A stretch of 9,786 bases of DNA from an uncultured Bacteroidota bacterium (lineage in GTDB: Bacteria > Bacteroidota > Bacteroidia > UKL13-3). The stretch is from contig CAIUEQ010000046.1 of assembly GCA_903898215.1 (NCBI GenBank), positions 1 through 9,786 on the forward strand, in the 5' to 3' direction. The notes under the pieces were generated by a model. That model saw only the letters and a list, made by a program, of their open reading frames with translations, had not been told where the DNA came from and did no database searches. How positions within the stretch are numbered: the first letter of the stretch is position 1; every line of letters begins with the position of its first letter. Made by a program: the position numbers and the translations under genes. This document shows, one piece after another, positions 6,827 to 9,786 of the stretch.

Positions 6827-6838
6827 AAATCAAAATCA

Positions 6839-6846
6839 TAAACTTG
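6839..6846 (+). promoter_or_regulatory. Weak candidate -7 element for fabI
   Basis: TAAACTTG matches TAnnTTTG at seven of eight positions, 43 bases upstream of the fabI ATG, with TTCG (6814-6817) 21 bases further upstream at about the -33 distance. It lies in the 90-bp divergent gap shared with the peptidase gene, so the two promoters would be back to back. It is the best plus-strand candidate there, but not strong. Confidence 0.3.
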
Positions 6847-6889
6847 CACCATTATAAAATTTCAATTTTCACCTCATCAAACTTAATTT

Positions 6890-7717
6890 ATGTCGAACGG
6901 AATATTAAAAGGCAAAAAGGGGATCATTTTTGGCGCACTTAACGAAAACTCAATCGCTTGGAAAGTTGCACTGAAAGCACATGCAGAAGGTGCCGAGTTT
7001 GTATTGACTAATGCTCCTGTTGCGATGAGAATGGGTGAAATAAATGAGTTGGCAAAAATATGTGGCAATGCTCAAATTATTCCATGTGATGTGAGCAAAG
7101 ATGAAGACATGAAGAACCTGATTGGAAAATCGTTGGAAATTTTGGGTGGTAAATTTGATTTTATTTTACATTCTGTTGGCATGAGTATGAATATCCGCAA
7201 AAGCCGTGATTATACCGATGTTGATTATAAATGGATGCACGAAACTTTAGATATTTCGGCAATCTCATTTCACCGTTTGATGCAAACTTGCTGGAAGCAG
7301 GATGCTTTAAATGAATGGGGTTCGATTATCGCATTAACATATATTGGAGCACAAAGAATTTTCCCTCACTACAGTGAAATGGGTGATGCTAAATCTTTAT
7401 TAGAAAGTTTCGCAAGAGGTTTCGGTTACCGTTACGGAAAAGAAAAGAAAGTGAGAGTGAATACCATTTCTCAATCGCCTACAAAAACCACTGCAGGTTC
7501 CGGTGTAGGTGCTTTCGAAGATTTCTTTGCATATGCTTCTGCTCTTTCTCCTTTAGGAAATGCTGATGCTGATAACTGTGCTGATTACTGTATCGCGATG
7601 TTTAGTGACTATACCAGAATGGTAACCATGCAAAATTTATTTCATGATGGAGGTTTTAGTCAAACCGGATTTAGCCATGACATTTTTAAGGTGATGGATG
7701 AAAAAGTTGGAGAATAA
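6890..7717 (+). CDS. fabI: Enoyl-[acyl-carrier-protein] reductase (NADH), FabI
   Basis: This 275-residue short-chain dehydrogenase reduces trans-2-enoyl-ACP to acyl-ACP, the last step of each round of type II fatty acid synthesis in the cytoplasm. FabI-specific features are the cofactor loop GALNENSIAW (15-24), CDV (66-68), HSVG (94-97), and the catalytic Tyr151 (ALTYIGAQR), Tyr161 (PHYSEMG) and Lys168. Their spacing of 10 and 7 residues equals Tyr146, Tyr156 and Lys163 of E. coli FabI. The flexible substrate loop NTISQSPTKTTAGSG (191-205) and HDGGFS (252-257) follow. The Bacteroidota-type Ser-Gln replaces the usual Ala-Gly in ISxxP. Gly97 corresponds to E. coli Gly93, the known triclosan-resistance site, and is the sensitive form. 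The ATG gives an intact first strand; the leader lacks a Shine-Dalgarno sequence. It is probably monocistronic, since a separate promoter appears before the next gene. Confidence 0.96.
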   Translation: MSNGILKGKKGIIFGALNENSIAWKVALKAHAEGAEFVLTNAPVAMRMGEINELAKICGNAQIIPCDVSKDEDMKNLIGKSLEILGGKFDFILHSVGMSMNIRKSRDYTDVDYKWMHETLDISAISFHRLMQTCWKQDALNEWGSIIALTYIGAQRIFPHYSEMGDAKSLLESFARGFGYRYGKEKKVRVNTISQSPTKTTAGSGVGAFEDFFAYASALSPLGNADADNCADYCIAMFSDYTRMVTMQNLFHDGGFSQTGFSHDIFKVMDEKVGE

Positions 7718-7748
7718 GTCCAATTTAAAAACATCCTATCCACACTGT

Positions 7749-7762
7749 TAATAAGTTTATTA
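7749..7762. repeat. Perfect A/T dyad between fabI and the next gene
   Basis: TAATAA (7749-7754) and TTATTA (7757-7762) are perfectly complementary around GT. It lies 31 bases after the fabI stop and just before the -33-like TTTG of the next gene. It could be a protein-binding site or chance in A/T-rich DNA; the two-base spacer argues against an RNA hairpin terminator. Confidence 0.3.
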
Positions 7763-7772
7763 TCTGTAAAAA

Positions 7773-7806
7773 TTTGAGAGAAATATCTTAGCGCCCGCTA
7801 TTTTGG
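7773..7806 (+). promoter_or_regulatory. Candidate Bacteroidota-type promoter of the small secreted protein
   Basis: TTTG (7773-7776) and TATTTTGG (7799-7806, seven of eight to TAnnTTTG) are 22 bases apart, within the accepted -33/-7 spacing. The -7 element ends 24 bases before the ATG at 7831. This is the only candidate in the window with both elements in place, although the -7 box has one mismatch. A short G/C-rich patch (GCGCCCGC) sits just upstream of the -7 box. Confidence 0.45.
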
Positions 7807-7830
7807 CGTAATTCTGATATTATAAAATTC

Positions 7831-8232
7831 ATGAAGAAAATTATTTTAAGCCTAATTGTTTCGTTTGTATTTATTGGTGCTAAAGCCCAGCTCAATGAAC
7901 ATTCAGAGAACGAGTTACACGAAAGTTTCCAACAGGATAAGGAATTAAAAGCCGCTGTTTTAAAGTTTGACCTTAGCTTATTTATTAACGACAAAACAAA
8001 TTTTATTGTTGATACCATTGAGAAAATTGTGAATGCAAAAGATCTTAATCGTTTGATGAAAGAATATATTCCTCTTCCTAAAAACTCTCAAATCCGTAAA
8101 GCATCCGAAAGCAATAATGGGTATACTCAAACTTATGGTGTATACAAAGGCGATGACGCGTTGACCTACGTGAGGTTTACTTTTAGCCAGGAGACCGGTA
8201 TTTTACAGGAAGTTGCTGTTGAAAAAAATTAA
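7831..8232 (+). CDS. Small secreted protein of unknown function
   Basis: This 133-residue protein is not recognised. It has a clear Sec signal peptide: Lys-rich start MKKII, hydrophobic stretch to about residue 16 and likely cleavage after AKAQ or just before it, leaving about 113 residues in the periplasm or outside. There is no lipobox cysteine, in fact no cysteine at all. The mature part is hydrophilic with a charged helical first half (about 25-78), then a Gly/Tyr/Thr-rich section (about 95-133) with alternating beta-like pattern ending in YVRFTFSQETGILQEVAVE. No catalytic motif is visible. It has its own candidate promoter after fabI. Its TAA overlaps the stop of the convergent phosphopantetheinyl transferase gene in the palindrome TTAA at 8229-8232. 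The signal peptide and codon use support a real gene. Confidence 0.75.
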   Translation: MKKIILSLIVSFVFIGAKAQLNEHSENELHESFQQDKELKAAVLKFDLSLFINDKTNFIVDTIEKIVNAKDLNRLMKEYIPLPKNSQIRKASESNNGYTQTYGVYKGDDALTYVRFTFSQETGILQEVAVEKN

Positions 8233-8849
8233 CTGATATACGTTAAAACGTATCCTTCTGTCTCCTCAACTTTTATGGTAAACTTTTGTTTCAAATTATC
8301 TTTTGAAATCTGTCCTACCAATTCAAATTTCGACTCAAATTTAAAGGCATCAATTTTTAGATGAAGTTTAAAATCAAGTTCCTTCTTACCATAAAATTTG
8401 TATAAAGTTTCCTTTGCCGACCAAATTGTTACCAGCATGTTTGAAGCATCATCAGATTGAAGATAATCCATTTCATCTTCCCTCATGAACTTATGTTTTA
8501 CACGTTGAATCCTTTCATCAATCTTTTCCATATCGATGGCAACGTTTTTTGTTTTACTAACTAAAATCGCAGCAAATTGAAATGAATGCGTAATGGAAAT
8601 ATGGTAATCCATTCCCTCAATTTTTAGAAATGGTTTATTAAATTCATCTTTAAAAAGTGCTGTTTTTTTATCGGGAAATAAATAATTGATCAATGCCCGG
8701 CTTGCTAGCCAATGCTTATTTTCTTTCCTGGATTCGAGTTCATAAAAATGCTCACTGATAAGTTCTCGCAATTCATTACTGTGTTCGGTGATTTTCCATA
8801 TCGCCAAAACTGTATCTTCGCTTACTTGTTTATGTAAAAATAAAGGCAT
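8229..8849 (-). CDS. 4'-phosphopantetheinyl transferase, Sfp type
   Basis: This 206-residue enzyme would move the phosphopantetheine arm of CoA to a serine on acyl- or peptidyl-carrier proteins in the cytoplasm. The family fingerprints are ISITHSFQFAA (residues 84-94), AIDMEKI (104-110) with the metal ligands Asp106 and Glu108, and WSAKETLYKFYGK (143-155) with the Trp-x-x-Lys-Glu-x-x-x-Lys core and the third acidic ligand Glu147. I chose the ATG at 8849, which gives MPLFLHKQ, over a GTG at 8867. The GTG adds only MILILI and would reach further into the opposite gene. The start overlaps the WD40 start codon on the other strand (CATG, 8847-8850) and the stop overlaps that of the small secreted protein. 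It may be the main activator of the fatty acid ACP or serve a secondary-metabolite carrier; the window does not decide this. Confidence 0.92.
   Translation of the reverse strand: MPLFLHKQVSEDTVLAIWKITEHSNELRELISEHFYELESRKENKHWLASRALINYLFPDKKTALFKDEFNKPFLKIEGMDYHISITHSFQFAAILVSKTKNVAIDMEKIDERIQRVKHKFMREDEMDYLQSDDASNMLVTIWSAKETLYKFYGKKELDFKLHLKIDAFKFESKFELVGQISKDNLKQKFTIKVEETEGYVLTYIS
8813..8820 (+). promoter_or_regulatory. Candidate -7 element for the WD40 gene inside the transferase gene
   Basis: TATCTTCG matches TAnnTTTG at seven of eight positions and ends 27 bases before the WD40 ATG. It lies within the coding sequence of the divergent phosphopantetheinyl transferase gene, where a WD40 promoter must be because the start codons overlap. 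No clear -33 TTG was seen. Confidence 0.3.
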
Positions 8850-9759
8850 GATTAAAATTAATATCACAAAAGTAGCAAATTTCAGCGGTCACCGTGCAGC
8901 AGTTTATACCTTACAAAAATCTATTCATACAAATTGTTTGTACAGTTCGGGTGCCGATGGTTTAATTGTAGAATGGGATACCGAAAAAAAAGATGATGGT
9001 AAATTGATTGCAACTATTGGTAAACCTGTTTATTCATTGCAGCTTGACGAAGCTTCATTACAATTAATTTGTGGTACATCAACAGGAAATTTACAGGTGA
9101 TTGATTTGAAAGAAAATAAAGAAGTGAGAAATATTGAAGCTCATCAATTAGGGATTTTTGATATGAAATTTACTTCTGAAAATCTCATTACTTGTGGTGG
9201 TGATGGTACTGTAAACATTTTCGACAGGACCAATTTTTCTCTCCTAAAAAAAATAAATCGTTCAGAAAAAAGTGCAAGAGTAATTGCTGTTAATCCTACC
9301 AAAAAAGAAATTGCCGTGGGCTACAGTGATTTTATTATTCGCTTATACGATACTGAAAATTTTGAACTTACTCATACGCTCGAGGCACATACAAATTCTG
9401 TTTTTGCCTTATGTTTTTCACCTGATGGTAAATATCTTATTTCGGGTGGAAGAGATGCCATGCTTAATGTTTGGGACATCAAAAATAACTATCAACTCAT
9501 TTTAGAAATCCCTGCTCATACCTTACAAATAAAATGTATCGCCTACAATCCAAGTGGAAATTTATTTGCTACATCAAGTATGGATAAAACTATAAAAATT
9601 TGGGATGCCGATAATTTTGAATTGATAAAAGTAATTGATAAAGCACGAAATGAAAGCCATACAAATTGCATCAATAAAATATTATGGCTTAACGATGATG
9701 AGTTTTTGAGTTGCAGTGACGACCGACAAGTGATGCTTTGGGATGTCGATATTCAATAA
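8848..9759 (+). CDS. WD40-repeat protein, single seven-bladed beta-propeller
   Basis: This 303-residue protein is made of WD40 repeats from end to end. Seven units can be counted, closing with VEWD, QVID, NIFD, RLYD, NVWD, KIWD and MLWD at about residues 40-43, 82-85, 122-125, 164-167, 206-209, 249-252 and 296-299. Several have the typical GH or AH start (FSGHRAAVY, EAHQLGIFD, EAHTNSVFA, PAHTLQIKC) and a Ser/Gly-Gly-x-Asp turn. Seven repeats make one complete propeller. There is no signal peptide or extra domain, so it is likely a cytoplasmic interaction platform; partner and pathway are unknown. I chose the ATG at 8848: a longer reading from 8788 would add 20 residues with no WD40 character, encoded inside the transferase gene. 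The start codon overlaps that of the transferase on the opposite strand. Confidence 0.88.
   Translation: MIKINITKVANFSGHRAAVYTLQKSIHTNCLYSSGADGLIVEWDTEKKDDGKLIATIGKPVYSLQLDEASLQLICGTSTGNLQVIDLKENKEVRNIEAHQLGIFDMKFTSENLITCGGDGTVNIFDRTNFSLLKKINRSEKSARVIAVNPTKKEIAVGYSDFIIRLYDTENFELTHTLEAHTNSVFALCFSPDGKYLISGGRDAMLNVWDIKNNYQLILEIPAHTLQIKCIAYNPSGNLFATSSMDKTIKIWDADNFELIKVIDKARNESHTNCINKILWLNDDEFLSCSDDRQVMLWDVDIQ
8867..8874 (-). promoter_or_regulatory. Candidate -7 element for the phosphopantetheinyl transferase gene inside the WD40 gene
   Basis: The minus strand reads TACTTTTG, an exact TAnnTTTG match, 17 bases before the chosen ATG. It sits inside the first codons of the opposite WD40 gene. It also supports the ATG at 8849 over the GTG at 8867, because the GTG would fall on the -7 box itself. 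No -33 TTG is visible at the proper distance. Confidence 0.4.
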
Positions 9760-9786
9760 TCCTATTATCATTTCATCTTCAATAAG

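Noticed and set aside
7736..7744. Possible replication origin because of a DnaA-box-like CTATCCACA
   Set aside because: There is only one imperfect box, no cluster, no dnaA or dnaN gene and no extended unwinding region, so an origin call is not supported.
8788..8847. Longer start of the WD40 protein at 8788
   Set aside because: The extra 20 residues lack propeller pattern and are the complement of the transferase N-terminus; the ATG at 8848 begins right before the first blade.
8850..8867. Longer start of the phosphopantetheinyl transferase at GTG 8867
   Set aside because: It adds only MILILI, overlaps an exact TAnnTTTG box and extends into the opposite gene; family members typically begin close to the MPLF methionine.

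Overview
The window is a stretch of ordinary-looking chromosome from a low-GC member of the Bacteroidota (a Chitinophagales- or Sphingobacteriales-like or uncultured lineage is my inference). The clues are the protein families and their closest-looking variants (FabI with the ISQSPTKTTAGSG segment, an M1 peptidase with GMEHQ, Sec signal peptides ending in AQ), AT-rich leaders without Shine-Dalgarno sequences, and several matches to the Bacteroidota -7 promoter element TAnnTTTG. No phage, transposase, CRISPR, rRNA or tRNA was seen.

Layout. 1-87: noncoding end with a short AT-rich repeat. 88-3216: three minus-strand genes, namely a methylmalonyl-CoA mutase catalytic subunit without a cobalamin domain, a roughly 12-segment membrane protein with conserved histidines, and a small TPR protein. 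3271-5120: plus-strand etfB and etfA, separated by an unusual 134-bp spacer made of three 30-bp repeat units. 5165-6799: a secreted M1-type metallopeptidase on the minus strand, starting at TTG. 6890-7717: plus-strand fabI. 7831-8232: a small secreted protein of unknown function. 8229-8849: a minus-strand Sfp-type phosphopantetheinyl transferase. 8848-9759: a seven-repeat WD40 protein. The last 27 bases show nothing.

How the genes relate. Much of the window concerns acyl groups: the mutase (methylmalonyl-CoA/succinyl-CoA), the electron transfer flavoprotein (electrons from acyl-CoA dehydrogenases), FabI (last step of fatty acid elongation) and the phosphopantetheinyl transferase (activates acyl or peptidyl carrier proteins). 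These are housekeeping functions in several transcription units, not one operon.

I found no convincing new multi-gene system. The best second looks are the heptad-repeat spacer splitting etfB from etfA, a REP-like double hairpin at 2832-2893, the phosphopantetheinyl transferase gene whose start and stop codons both overlap a neighbour's on the opposite strand, and the uncharacterised histidine-bearing membrane protein.
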